Assembly (NCBI RefSeq): GCF_012641265.1 | Contig: NZ_JABAHZ010000008.1 | Span: 1 to 64,000 of the forward strand | Direction: 5' to 3' | Origin: Chitinophaga eiseniae | GTDB lineage: Bacteria > Bacteroidota > Bacteroidia > Chitinophagales > Chitinophagaceae | Length of the DNA stretch: 64,000 bases | Shown here: piece by piece, positions 43,168 through 52,800 of the stretch | Position numbering within the stretch: the stretch's first letter is position 1 | How the letters are laid out: each line of letters starts with the position of its first letter | Position numbers and translations under genes: made by a program | The notes under the pieces: model-generated | The model's database searches: none | Seen by the model: the letters and a program-made list of their open reading frames with translations, nothing else | Told to the model about the DNA's origin: nothing

Positions 43168-44727
43168 ATGAAGTGTAGAATTTTTACGGTGATCTTGTTC
43201 TTATTAGGCACCTCCACAGCATTTGCGCAGTTAAAAGTAGGTTCCAATCCCAGCCAGATCAACAAGTCCTCCATACTGGAACTGGAAAGCACCCGTCAGG
43301 GTCTTTTACTGCCGAGGATACCAGGCGCTAACCTCACTGCCGCACCACTCAATACTGCTCCAGACGGTATGATCATTTACGTAACAGATTCTTCCAGCCT
43401 CTTTATCCGGAAGAATGGTTTATGGCAAAAAATGTCGGTGGACAGTGTAGCCAATAATGGTAACTGGAATACCATTGGTAACGCCGGTTTAGACTCCACC
43501 AAAAACTTCCTGGGAACTACCGACCAACAGGCGTTGGTATTCAAAACAGGGAATGCAGAAAGAATGCGTTTATCTGCTAATGGAAATCTTAAAGTGGCAG
43601 CAGGTACAATCCCCGATGGTACCAATCAGCTACAGGTACTCGTAATAGATCCCAGCACAGGCAACGTGCTGCAACGTACCATGGCTGCTTCCGCATTCAA
43701 TAATGCCATCGTATCCTTAAACGGGTTAAGAGATACGGTACAGACATTTGCGATCGACAGCACCGCAGCAAAAGATTTCTCCATTACTTCTACCAATGGC
43801 GTACATACGTTGAACATTCCCACTCAAAGTGGTACTGGCGCTACCTCCCGTGGTTTATTATCTTATAGCGACTGGCAACGGTTCGACTCTTCAGCAAGAT
43901 TCCAGATACTGCACACTTTATTCGCCACCGCTCCAGACCCCAATGGTATTAGTATCAATAATGGTACGCTGACACTGCATGCGGCCGATGCCACTAATCC
44001 GGGCGGTGTTTCAGCAGGCGACCAGACCTTTGGTGGTAATAAAACTTTCCAGAACAATGTGCATGTCGTTCAAAATGCCACTATTGATGGTAATGTAGTA
44101 CTGACCAATATTAATAGCGCTGCACCCACCGACAGTAACAATGTACTGATCCGGCGCACAGACGGTACGCTCGTAAAGAGATTACTGAATGACAATGCCT
44201 TTAAAACACTGGTCATCGGCAAGAGCCCTGGTACTGTAAATGATATCAATATCGATAGCAGTTCGGCTACACAAACAGTTATCAACGTTCCTGATGCCTC
44301 CACTACAGTAAGAGGGGTCATCAATCTCCTGAGCGGTCAAACTTTTGCCGGTTATAAGAGCTTCCGTGATTCACTGGCAGTAGGCGTTGCCGAAGGTACC
44401 AAAGCTAATTCCAGCTTCCAGGTAGTGGGCTCCGTGGCTACTAATCTGACCAAAGTAACCAGCAGCTATGCTGCCACCGCAGGCGATAATACCATCCTGG
44501 CAGATGCTACCGGCGGCGCGCTTACCATCACTTTGCCCAGCCCCACCACTATTGCCGGCCGTATTTACACCGTCAAAAAAGTCGGCAGCGGCGGCATTGA
44601 TAAGGAAGTCACTATAGCTACCACCGGCGGTACTATAGACGGATCCAGTAATTATATTATTTACAACGACTGGACCTTTGTTACGCTGCAAACAGATGGA
44701 ACAGACTGGTACGTGATTAAGAAGTAG
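43168..44727 (+). CDS. Secreted fibre-like protein A (phage-tail-fibre-type motifs)
   Basis: 519 residues from ATG 43168, with signal peptide (MKCRIFTVILFLLGTSTAFA). The mature start QLKVGSNPSQINKSSILELE is shared with the next protein. The body is rich in Thr, Asn and Gly and has QTFGGNKTFQNNV and QTFAGYKSFRDS, a motif seen in phage tail-fibre and similar beta-fibrous proteins. The C-terminus holds a compact domain (ILADATGGALTITLPSP, IYTVKKVGSGGIDKEVTI) of the type found at the ends of such fibres. No T9SS sorting domain is visible. It is the first gene of a three-gene operon. Function unknown. Confidence 0.75.
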   Translation: MKCRIFTVILFLLGTSTAFAQLKVGSNPSQINKSSILELESTRQGLLLPRIPGANLTAAPLNTAPDGMIIYVTDSSSLFIRKNGLWQKMSVDSVANNGNWNTIGNAGLDSTKNFLGTTDQQALVFKTGNAERMRLSANGNLKVAAGTIPDGTNQLQVLVIDPSTGNVLQRTMAASAFNNAIVSLNGLRDTVQTFAIDSTAAKDFSITSTNGVHTLNIPTQSGTGATSRGLLSYSDWQRFDSSARFQILHTLFATAPDPNGISINNGTLTLHAADATNPGGVSAGDQTFGGNKTFQNNVHVVQNATIDGNVVLTNINSAAPTDSNNVLIRRTDGTLVKRLLNDNAFKTLVIGKSPGTVNDINIDSSSATQTVINVPDASTTVRGVINLLSGQTFAGYKSFRDSLAVGVAEGTKANSSFQVVGSVATNLTKVTSSYAATAGDNTILADATGGALTITLPSPTTIAGRIYTVKKVGSGGIDKEVTIATTGGTIDGSSNYIIYNDWTFVTLQTDGTDWYVIKK

Positions 44728-44765
44728 CGGTTTCTCCCACTTCTCTCATCATTCAACTAGTTGCT

Positions 44766-46892
44766 ATGAAAAGCATATTTCATTTCCCCCTGCTGGCGGT
44801 GCCAGTGCTCTTATTGCCTTTATTTTCAGTTGCACAACAACTGAAACTGGGTAGTAACCCCAGCACCATCAATAAGGCCTCTGTATTGGAACTGGAAAGT
44901 CAAAACCAGGGATTATTACTCACCAGGATCGCAGATACCACAGTAGCCCCTTTGACTACTGCGCAAGACGGCACCGTTCTCTTTTTCAAAGGAGATAACA
45001 GTTTGAGGGTGCGTAGTGCAGGCTCCTGGAAAAAAGCTTTGTTTGCGGTTGACACGACTGATATAGCCAATTTCAGCGTGAAAGTGAGGAGCCTGTTCTC
45101 CGGAACGGCTCCTATCACTTACAGCAACGGCGTAATTGGTATCAGCCAGGCTTCTACCAGTACAAATGGATATTTAACCAGCGCGGATTGGAATACTTTC
45201 AACAACAAACTTTCTTCCATCGATACGACCAACATTGCGAATTTTAGCGGAAAAGTGAGGAGCCTGTTCTCCGGAACAGCTCCTATCACTTACAGCAACG
45301 GCGTAATCGGTATCAGTCAGGCTTCCACCAGTACAAATGGCTATTTAAGCAGTGCCGATTGGAATACTTTCAATAACAAACTTTCTTCCATCGACACGAC
45401 CAACATTGCGAATTTTAGCGTGAAAGTGAGGAGCCTGTTCTCCGGAACAGCCCCTATCACTTACAGCAACGGTGTAATTGGTATCAGCCAGGCTTCTACC
45501 AGTACTAATGGATATTTAACCAGCGCGGATTGGAATACTTTTAATAACAAACTTTCTTCCATCGATACGACCAACATTGCGAATTTTAGCGTGAAAGTGA
45601 GGAGCCTGTTCTCCGGAACAGCTCCTATCACTTACAACAACGGTGTAATTGGTATCAGCCAGGCTTCTACCAGTACAAACGGGTATTTAAGCAGCACCGA
45701 TTGGAATACTTTCAATAACAAACTTTCTTCCATCGATACGACCAACATTGCGAATTTTAGCGTGAAAGTGAGGAGCCTGTTCTCCGGAACAGCTCCTATC
45801 ACTTACAACAACGGTGTGATTGGTATCAGCCAGGCTTCTACCAGTACAAACGGGTATTTAAGCAGCACCGATTGGAATACATTCAACAATAAACTCTCCA
45901 CCATTGATACTACCAATATTGCGAATTTCTACATAAAAGTGCGTTCATTATTCAGTGCAGGTACCGGCATCACTTATGACCAGGTTAATGGTACCATTTC
46001 ATATTCAGGCTCCGTAGGTGGCTGGTTACTGGGAGGCAATGGAGTTGCCGCAGTACAAAACCTCGGCACCACTACCAATTTTGATCTGCCATTCATTACC
46101 AACAATACCGAAAAAATGCGCATCAACGCCACCGGCAGCGTAGGTATTGGTAGCAATTTGTTTAATGCTACCAACCCCGAACGCCTGCTGGTAGATGGCG
46201 GCACCACCTCTACCTCCACTAATCTGATACGCGGACAAGGCTTCGTGAACAGTACGCTGCAAATGAGTATCAAAAACACCCACGGCGGCCCGAATGCCAG
46301 TACCGATATCGTTGCCTATGCCAATAATGGCAGCACCACTTTCATTGACATGGGTATCAACTCCGCAGGAAATGGTAATGGAACCGTGATAGGCGGCGGC
46401 AATACCGCTTACATGTATGCTACCGGTAATAACTTCGTCATCGGTAACGCCAGCTCCGGCAAAAACCTGATGTTCATCACCGGCGGTACCGCCAGCACCA
46501 ATGAAGCCATGCGGATAGACGGAACAGGAAATGTAGGTATAGCCAACACCACTCCGGCTGCCAAACTGGATGTAGGAGGCAATTTTAAACTGGGCGCCAG
46601 TGGTACCGTGGTAAGCAGCATGATTAAATCAAATTTCTCCCTGTCAGATGCTGTTACCAATATCACCACTACCACTAGTCTCACCAAAACAGCCGCTGTT
46701 GCAGGCGCCAATGTAAATGCTTCCGTGATCGTGAATCCCCGTACCGCGCTTCCACAGGGATTGGCCATTGCTTATTCCTTTATCAGCGCAGCCAATACCA
46801 TTACCATCAACTTTATTAATACCGGCGGTGGCGCTGGTGGCAACCAGAAACTCGGGACCGTAACTTTTGATGTAACTATTATCAATCCGTGA
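44766..46892 (+). CDS. Secreted fibre-like protein B with tandem 57-residue repeats
   Basis: 708 residues with signal peptide (MKSIFHFPLLAVPVLLLPLF then SVAQ). It is a paralogue of protein A at the mature N-terminus (QLKLGSNPSTINKASVLELE). Five 57-residue repeats follow, each with FSVKVRSLFSGTAPITY, GVIGISQAS and GYLSSADWNTFNNKLS; a sixth is degenerate. Repeat motifs like GYLSSxDWxTFNxK are common in tail-fibre-like proteins. The C-terminal half has NTEKMRINATGSVGIG and GNVGIANTTPAAKLDV, the 'MRI-G-VGIGTxxP' pattern of such proteins. The stop overlaps the next gene's start (TGATG). Confidence 0.78.
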   Translation: MKSIFHFPLLAVPVLLLPLFSVAQQLKLGSNPSTINKASVLELESQNQGLLLTRIADTTVAPLTTAQDGTVLFFKGDNSLRVRSAGSWKKALFAVDTTDIANFSVKVRSLFSGTAPITYSNGVIGISQASTSTNGYLTSADWNTFNNKLSSIDTTNIANFSGKVRSLFSGTAPITYSNGVIGISQASTSTNGYLSSADWNTFNNKLSSIDTTNIANFSVKVRSLFSGTAPITYSNGVIGISQASTSTNGYLTSADWNTFNNKLSSIDTTNIANFSVKVRSLFSGTAPITYNNGVIGISQASTSTNGYLSSTDWNTFNNKLSSIDTTNIANFSVKVRSLFSGTAPITYNNGVIGISQASTSTNGYLSSTDWNTFNNKLSTIDTTNIANFYIKVRSLFSAGTGITYDQVNGTISYSGSVGGWLLGGNGVAAVQNLGTTTNFDLPFITNNTEKMRINATGSVGIGSNLFNATNPERLLVDGGTTSTSTNLIRGQGFVNSTLQMSIKNTHGGPNASTDIVAYANNGSTTFIDMGINSAGNGNGTVIGGGNTAYMYATGNNFVIGNASSGKNLMFITGGTASTNEAMRIDGTGNVGIANTTPAAKLDVGGNFKLGASGTVVSSMIKSNFSLSDAVTNITTTTSLTKTAAVAGANVNASVIVNPRTALPQGLAIAYSFISAANTITINFINTGGGAGGNQKLGTVTFDVTIINP
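45051..45905 (+). repeat. Five tandem 171-base coding repeats
   Basis: Unit starts (codon for Asp of DTTNIANF) at 45051, 45222, 45393, 45564 and 45735, exactly 171 bases apart; a degenerate sixth begins at 45906. Units are almost identical at the DNA level, including silent positions, which indicates recent duplication or ongoing gene conversion. Small alternations (S/N in ITYSNG versus ITYNNG; SADW versus STDW) show at least two unit types. Confidence 0.92.
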
Positions 46893-48496
46893 TGCGCAAG
46901 TTTACACTCCATATGATCACCTGCCTCTTAACCGGAACACAGCTATGCCTGGCGCAAACGGGCGTATATGTTCCTCCCGGAGGAAATATCGGCGTGCATC
47001 CACGTGATACAGTGGCCATTTTCAGTGATGTAAAAAATGACGGCAGGTTTGGTTCACTAAAAGGAAGTGTCGTCAATTTTTACGGCAGTAAATGGGAAAA
47101 CAGTAATAACGCCACCTTACCTGATGAAAATGATTACAATAACAGCCACCAACCCAATATGGGCGGCACTTTCCGCTTCCTGCAGACAAAAGGTATTAGC
47201 ATGGGTGTTCAGCATATATACGGAGGCTATAGCGCCAGTATCGGCACTGGCGCCAGCTTCCCTAACCTGAGCATCGGCAATAGTAATAATATTCACCTCG
47301 ACGATTTAAGTGATCTGAAAGTACGCTACAACCTGAATTTTGAAACCGGCCACCTCCTGCTCAACGGCTGGAACCTGGTGGTAGGTAACGGCGATCCGGG
47401 TACTATCACCGGCTATTCCAACAAAGCCTTTGTGGTAACAGGCAGTCAGTCATCCGGCGGCTTCCTTTTCAGAGAACAGATCACTCCTGCCAACGATATG
47501 GTGGTATACCCCGTTGGCAGCACCACCGACAGCTACTCTCCCATGGCGTTGAAAAGCAACACCAGCACCCCGAAAACCATCCAGGCCAGGGTGTTCGACA
47601 ACGTTTACCAATATGGCCTTTCAGGAGATATGAACACGTCAGGTTATACGCTAAAAACCTGGCATGTAAAACAAGACTCCGGTGCATTGAACAATGTGAC
47701 TGTATTGTTACAGCACCCCGAGGAAAGTGAAACGCCGGCTTTTTCCATTAACCGCGACAGCAGCTATGTAACCCGCCTCGCCGGCGGCGTGGCATGGGAT
47801 ACCGTGGCGCCTTCAGGAGTCGTTACTCCGGGTACGCTTACCACCGGCGCTGCTTTGCGCAACACCTATATGAATAGCAGAACATTCGGGGATGGCGGGG
47901 AAGTCAACACCTTCCTGTCGTTAGCCTCTTTCAATAAAGTAACTTCCGATGTAGCCTTCTTCTTTGAAGCTTATCGCGAAACCATCCGGTGGGTAGGCAC
48001 CCATTGGCGTACCACCAAAGAACTCAACCTGGATCACTATGAGTTACAACGCCGCCGCGAAAATGAAGACAGCTTCTATACCGTGGCCAAGGTTGCCCCG
48101 CATAGCCTGAACGGCACCAGCATTGGCACGCTCGACTATAACTACCGCGATGATGACGAGTATGATAACTGGACCTACTATCGCGTAAAAGTGTTCGGCC
48201 GGGATGGTAAGATCTTCTATAGCGCCGTTAGACAAGTGCCCTGGTGGATCGAAATCACCATCACCCCCAATCCTAACAATGGTAACTTCACTGTAAACCT
48301 GGTGGGTATACATCATAAACTGCGGATGGTTATCCATGATGTGTTAGGCAGGGAGCGGGATAACCGGCTGCTCACCAGTAACCATACTTTCGTTTCCAAA
48401 TCAGATCTTCCGGCTGGGTTATATATCCTGACATTCTATGATACAGAAGATGCCGACCGTGTAGTAAAGACTGCTAAGGTAGTAGTGGTGCATTGA
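46892..48496 (+). CDS. T9SS-sorted secreted protein, third gene of the fibre operon
   Basis: 534 residues from ATG 46892, which overlaps the previous stop. The N-terminus (MRKFTLHMITCLLTGTQLCL, then AQ) is a signal peptide. The central part is a beta-rich region without a recognised fold. The last 85 residues are a type A T9SS sorting domain: ITITPNPNNGNFTVNL, VIHDVLGRE, LPAGLYILTFYD and a closing KVVVVH. The protein is therefore exported through T9SS and probably anchored or released at the surface. Coupling with proteins A and B suggests that it caps or attaches the fibre. Confidence 0.82.
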   Translation: MRKFTLHMITCLLTGTQLCLAQTGVYVPPGGNIGVHPRDTVAIFSDVKNDGRFGSLKGSVVNFYGSKWENSNNATLPDENDYNNSHQPNMGGTFRFLQTKGISMGVQHIYGGYSASIGTGASFPNLSIGNSNNIHLDDLSDLKVRYNLNFETGHLLLNGWNLVVGNGDPGTITGYSNKAFVVTGSQSSGGFLFREQITPANDMVVYPVGSTTDSYSPMALKSNTSTPKTIQARVFDNVYQYGLSGDMNTSGYTLKTWHVKQDSGALNNVTVLLQHPEESETPAFSINRDSSYVTRLAGGVAWDTVAPSGVVTPGTLTTGAALRNTYMNSRTFGDGGEVNTFLSLASFNKVTSDVAFFFEAYRETIRWVGTHWRTTKELNLDHYELQRRRENEDSFYTVAKVAPHSLNGTSIGTLDYNYRDDDEYDNWTYYRVKVFGRDGKIFYSAVRQVPWWIEITITPNPNNGNFTVNLVGIHHKLRMVIHDVLGRERDNRLLTSNHTFVSKSDLPAGLYILTFYDTEDADRVVKTAKVVVVH

Positions 48497-48522
48497 TGTA
48501 AATTCACACTTCATCCGAACGG

Positions 48523-48552
48523 AGTAACGGCAGGAGGCTTCCTGCCGTTACT
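48523..48552. terminator. Terminator between the fibre operon and the small membrane-protein genes
   Basis: AGTAACGGCAGGA pairs with TCCTGCCGTTACT around GGCT. It lies between the convergent genes ending at 48496 and 48563. Confidence 0.8.
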
Positions 48553-48562
48553 GTTGTATTTA

Positions 48563-48964
48563 TTAGTGAAAGATTTTCGCAATAAGCCACATCAGTGGGA
48601 TGCTTCCCAATGTACTCCCAATCAGGTAGACTAACACATAAATTTTCCCTATGAAACTTGCTTCTGGACTTTCATCCTTAAACTCCCTCTCGTAACTGGC
48701 CCATTGTTTCTTAGCATAAAAAAGAAAGTAGTGGACAATTAGTAATAAAATAAGGGAAACACCGCCATATAACGCTATGTTACTTGGTAGATCAACGTGA
48801 AATGGTAAACACTCCAATACCAATAAACCCAATACTATTAATTGTGCAAAATGAACAAACGTGAGTGTTGCTATCACATTAAAGATAGGTGTGCTATTAC
48901 TGGGTCCATTCTTTGCCCAGGTATAAAGTCGGTAAATGAGATATTTATAAAACTGTCGTATCAT
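48563..48964 (-). CDS. Small membrane protein, paralogue 3 (candidate immunity protein)
   Basis: 133 residues from ATG 48964 (MIRQFYKYLIYRLYTWAKNG, identical at the start to paralogue 2); an ATG at 48997 would add 11 residues. Three hydrophobic segments are seen: around ATLTFVHFAQLIVLGLLVLE, SLILLLIVHYFLFY and VLVYLIGSTLGSIPLMWLIA. A charged loop WASYEREFKDESPE lies between the second and third. It is the last of three tandem copies downstream of the RHS gene, and the most diverged in its middle. The immunity role is inferred from gene order only. Confidence 0.65.
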   Translation of the reverse strand: MIRQFYKYLIYRLYTWAKNGPSNSTPIFNVIATLTFVHFAQLIVLGLLVLECLPFHVDLPSNIALYGGVSLILLLIVHYFLFYAKKQWASYEREFKDESPEASFIGKIYVLVYLIGSTLGSIPLMWLIAKIFH

Positions 48965-49013
48965 TAATAGCACAACGGAATGAGACCTACCGCCCATTAT
49001 AATGTTCTACTTG

Positions 49014-49421
49014 CTAAATAGTATGAAAAATTTTACCAAGGAGTAACATTAACGGAATGGCACCAAGTGTGCTTCCTATTAGATACGCCAAAACCTTAAT
49101 TTTACCCCTCAGGCTTTCTTCAGAGCTTTCATCTTTAAACTCCTTTTCATAGCTGGCCCATCTTTTTTTATTATAAAAAAGGAAATAATGGGCGATTAGC
49201 GATAAAATCATAAAACCAGCTACAAACTCAGGTGCCATTCTGGGAAAATGAATACAAGAGCCCAAACTTAGTTGTATCAACAAAAACACTACACCTAACT
49301 GTATACTATGCACGACCGTGAGTGTTATGATCACATTAAAAATCGGTGTATTGCTACTTGGCCCATTCTTAGCCCAGGTATAAAGTCGGTAAATGAGATA
49401 TTTATAAAACTGTCGTATCAT
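49014..49421 (-). CDS. Small membrane protein, paralogue 2 (candidate immunity protein)
   Basis: 135 residues, same layout as its neighbours: MIRQFYKYLIYRLYTWAKNG, three membrane segments, the charged loop WASYEKEFKDESSEE, and the ending SIPL-type helix (ALGAIPLMLLLGKIF in register). It differs from paralogue 1 mainly in the first membrane region. The gap to paralogue 3 is 49 bases and to paralogue 1 is 48 bases. The repeated upstream DNA (the first 50 coding bases are nearly identical in all copies) indicates recent tandem duplication. Confidence 0.68.
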   Translation of the reverse strand: MIRQFYKYLIYRLYTWAKNGPSSNTPIFNVIITLTVVHSIQLGVVFLLIQLSLGSCIHFPRMAPEFVAGFMILSLIAHYFLFYNKKRWASYEKEFKDESSEESLRGKIKVLAYLIGSTLGAIPLMLLLGKIFHTI

Positions 49422-49430
49422 TAAATAACA

Positions 49431-49457
49431 TACCGGCAGGAAAATTTCCTGCCGGTA
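49431..49457 (-). terminator. Terminator/hairpin between paralogues 1 and 2
   Basis: TACCGGCAGGAAA pairs with TTTCCTGCCGGTA around a single A. It lies 12 bases past the stop of paralogue 1 and just before the start region of paralogue 2, so transcription from the RHS operon may be partly stopped here. Confidence 0.7.
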
Positions 49458-49469
49458 TTGTTTTATCTA

Positions 49470-49877
49470 CTATACGGTATGAAAGATCTTGGCAATAAGC
49501 CACATCAACGGGAGAGCTCCAAATGTGCTTCCGATCAGATATGCCAAAACATAAATTTTGCCTCTCCTGCTTTCTTCGGGGCTTTCATCTTTAAACTCTT
49601 TCTCATAACTAGCCCATCTTTCTTTATTGTAAAAAAGAAAATAGTGAGCGATTAAAGATAGAAACATGAAGCCAACAATATACTCAGGCCCGATTCTCGG
49701 GAAATGAACACTGGACCGCAGACTCAGTCCCACAATTAGAAGTACTATTCCCAATTGCATATAATGTACAAACGCAAGCGTTATAAGTACATTGAGAATA
49801 GGTGTACTATTGCTAGGCCCATTCTTAGCCCAGGTATAAAGCCGGTAAATGATATATTTATAAAACTGTCGCATCAT
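49470..49877 (-). CDS. Small membrane protein, paralogue 1 (candidate immunity protein, next to RHS)
   Basis: 135 residues (MMRQFYKYIIYRLYTWAKNG). The three membrane segments are near VLITLAFVHYMQLGIVLLIV, MFLSLIAHYFLFY and VLAYLIGSTFGALPLMWLIA, with the loop WASYEKEFKDESPEESRRGK. It starts only 10 bases after the RHS stop, the spacing expected of a toxin-immunity pair. The paired toxin tip is also hydrophobic, which fits an immunity protein in the inner membrane. No known domain was recognised. Confidence 0.7.
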   Translation of the reverse strand: MMRQFYKYIIYRLYTWAKNGPSNSTPILNVLITLAFVHYMQLGIVLLIVGLSLRSSVHFPRIGPEYIVGFMFLSLIAHYFLFYNKERWASYEKEFKDESPEESRRGKIYVLAYLIGSTFGALPLMWLIAKIFHTV

Positions 49878-49887
49878 CTAATTCTTT

Positions 49888-52800
49888 TTATTCTTTATAT
49901 GTAGGTTGTCCCCAATCTTTTCCCCACCAGCCGTTGGCATCACCAATAAAATAAATGGCCCCTATCGTCCAACCTACCGGTCCTCCCCATACAGAAGCGG
50001 CTCCAATTGCAACATCCAGCGTTGCTTTGGCCAGTACCCCGTTAGCATTAGGATCACCGGTATAGTAAGCATCAAACACTTTATAAGCACTAATCCCAAC
50101 TTGTGCATAGAATACAACTCTCCCCAACCCGTCGATAGCGCCTTTAAATGCCTTTCCCTCATTTCCCAAAATAGCCATCGTTCTCCATGCCTGTTGGCTG
50201 GAAGTTAACTTGCCGAAGGCCCACCAGGATTGCGCAGACTTAAAACTAGTTCTTACTCCATATGCCATCATTTCGGACTGAAGTCCTAGACCAATAATAA
50301 GAGGGCTCACCACCGAATTGCCTTTATCATAATTTGAAAAGTCGGTGGGCCTGGACTTATCCATCTGGCTCCAGATTTCAAGCCCTCCTCTTACATAGGA
50401 GTCGTAATTTTTATACTGAACGGTTACTCCAACCAAGTACCTTACATTAGGCGGTACAAAACTCTGGCTGTTTTGTGCCTGTTCACTGGCATTATAAGCT
50501 GTAGCAGCCGTTTGGTAATTTGCGGCTACACCGTAGCTACCCCAGAGTCCCATCGCCGAGAGTTGAGCAGCCCCTGTCATGAATGCCTCTGTCCCAGAGG
50601 TAAATGGCTGGTAACCTCCTGCAGCCGACCATGTGCCTCCATAACCAGGCCCATTCAGACTATTGTCTATAATTTCGGCCAGGTTAGTTTCATCCCCCAA
50701 CGGATCATTAAAGCTTATTGGGTTGTTATTTGCGTAGGCGTATGGGCTTAAATCATACATCTTTACCGCAGCAATATCCACTCCCTGGAAGCGGCCAATC
50801 TGAGGATCATATTTCCGAAAGAAAGTACTATATTGGCTTACTTCCAGTTCATTTTCCCATTCAGCACCACCGTTGTATCTATAGTTATTTTTGAGCGGTG
50901 CTGTTGCATTATATGAAATTCCAGCCATTTCCAATCCAAAAGGATAGTAATGCGTTTCTTCCATTACGGGGCTCAAAGATACACCAAGAAGTAAATTGTC
51001 AAAATAAACATCTTGCTGGCTTTCGTTACTTGTATATACATACAAAAATCCACTCTTCGTTACCGGCATCTTGTCGGTAGCCAGCGTCTGCAATTGATCC
51101 GGGGTCTCCTGTACTTGCTTTACACCACTATTCGCATCTACCATATTAAATTGATCATCGAAGAGTACGTAGTTCAGGTAAGCCTTGGGCTTATTGGGCT
51201 GCTGTGGATCCTGGTCTTTCTCTGTTAATCGCTGGTAATCGCGGGCCGTAAAGGTAGTACCAAAAGGAGATGCGGTCATTCCTGCTACCGTATGCTCGTC
51301 TGCAGTAGGGGCAGCTCCACTGAAATTGTTGATCAACCCGGTAAGCATCTCTTCCGGCAGAGGGTGCCCCTTGTCTGTGGGCCCTCCTGATTTATAGAAT
51401 GCCCGTGTTGAAATCTGTATGGTATCGCCTGCAGTGACCTTTAATACAAGGGAAGGACCTATTTTCTGTCCACCTGTCCGTGCGTTGAGGCGGGCAACAA
51501 ATTCATTTTTATCCGTTAATTTATCGTCCGGATATCCCACAGGTTTTGCGCTGCGGCTGGCATCGATGTTACTGAAAAGTGCCGTTTCAACCGGAGCTGC
51601 TGAGGTTTCCATTGTCGCCGCATATAATTGGTAGTCCGCTTGTTCTGTAAGTACTACCCGAACATTATTCTGATGGTCGCGCTCAAAATAATCGTATGCC
51701 ATCGTAACAGGGCTACCGGTTTTGTATACGGCACGCACCCTGCCTTCCTCATGGGCAATCATCTGCAAGCTATCATTCTTATATATGATCTGGCCGATAT
51801 AATCTGTAGTTGTGACTAATGCCGTTGAGCCGCTATTGTCTGTGACTATTTTCCTCTGTTTGTTGCCTGCTGCATCATATATATACCGGATATTTCCCTT
51901 TCCGGCTACCGTGATCAGTTCTGGTTTGTCCAGGAAATTATACGTAATCTGTGTAATTTTCTTATTCAGGTCTTTAGTAAGGTTTCCGTTGGCGTCATAG
52001 TCGTAGTCTATGGTGTTGGTTCCATTAGCATCTTTAAAATCACCCAGTGTTGAGTTGGGATCATTTACAGCATCCAACACACCTTGTAACTTATTACTTT
52101 GAGGTACATAGCTGTAAGCCAGTTTATCAACAGGCGTAATCGCAGCTCCTTTTAAGCCCTGTTGCGACATGGAAAGGATATTCCCGTTTATGTCGTAAGT
52201 GAGGTCATTAACGGAGAAATCTGCTTTATCTTTTGTCCATGTTGCCCCTGCCGTATTCTGCTGATTAAAGTCTGCGTTGGTAAGCCGCCCGAGATTATCA
52301 TATTTATATCCGTATGCCCTGGCAACTTTATCGTTCCACCCCTTCCATTTAATACCTGTTATGCTGCCATTGTATTGCGAAGAATCGAAACCGAAATCAT
52401 AACACAGTATTTCTCCGAATTTATTGGCAGTACTATTATTAGTATTTACGAAGCTCTGATTAATCCCTTTCAACCAGCCCCGGACATTGTAATCGTATAC
52501 AAGGCTATCCAGCATATTGCCGTTTGATTGCACACCTAGCATTTTCTTTCTCAACTGCCCCATGCTATTAAACTGCTGCTGTACAATTATTTTATCGTTG
52601 GCAGCATCGTCATTCAATCTTTTCTTGATTTCCGTGATCCTTCCCGCGTGATCATATTTGACAATCGACAACATAGTCGTACCGGGCTTTAACGTGCTAC
52701 GGGGGTTGGTATGAGCCACATAATTACTCAACATTTTTCCACTAAAATCGAATAATGACGTAACAATGTCCTTACCTCCGGCAATGTTATCTGATATCGT

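Noticed and set aside
45051..45905. Tandem repeats as a CRISPR or satellite array
   Set aside because: The 171-base unit is an exact multiple of three and stays in frame as 57-residue protein repeats.
43168..48496. Prophage remnant
   Set aside because: Despite tail-fibre-like motifs, all three proteins have Sec signal peptides and one a T9SS sorting domain; no capsid, terminase, lysis or integrase gene is near.
48965..48997. Upstream ATG extending the third small membrane protein by 11 residues
   Set aside because: Both tandem paralogues begin at the position equivalent to ATG 48964.
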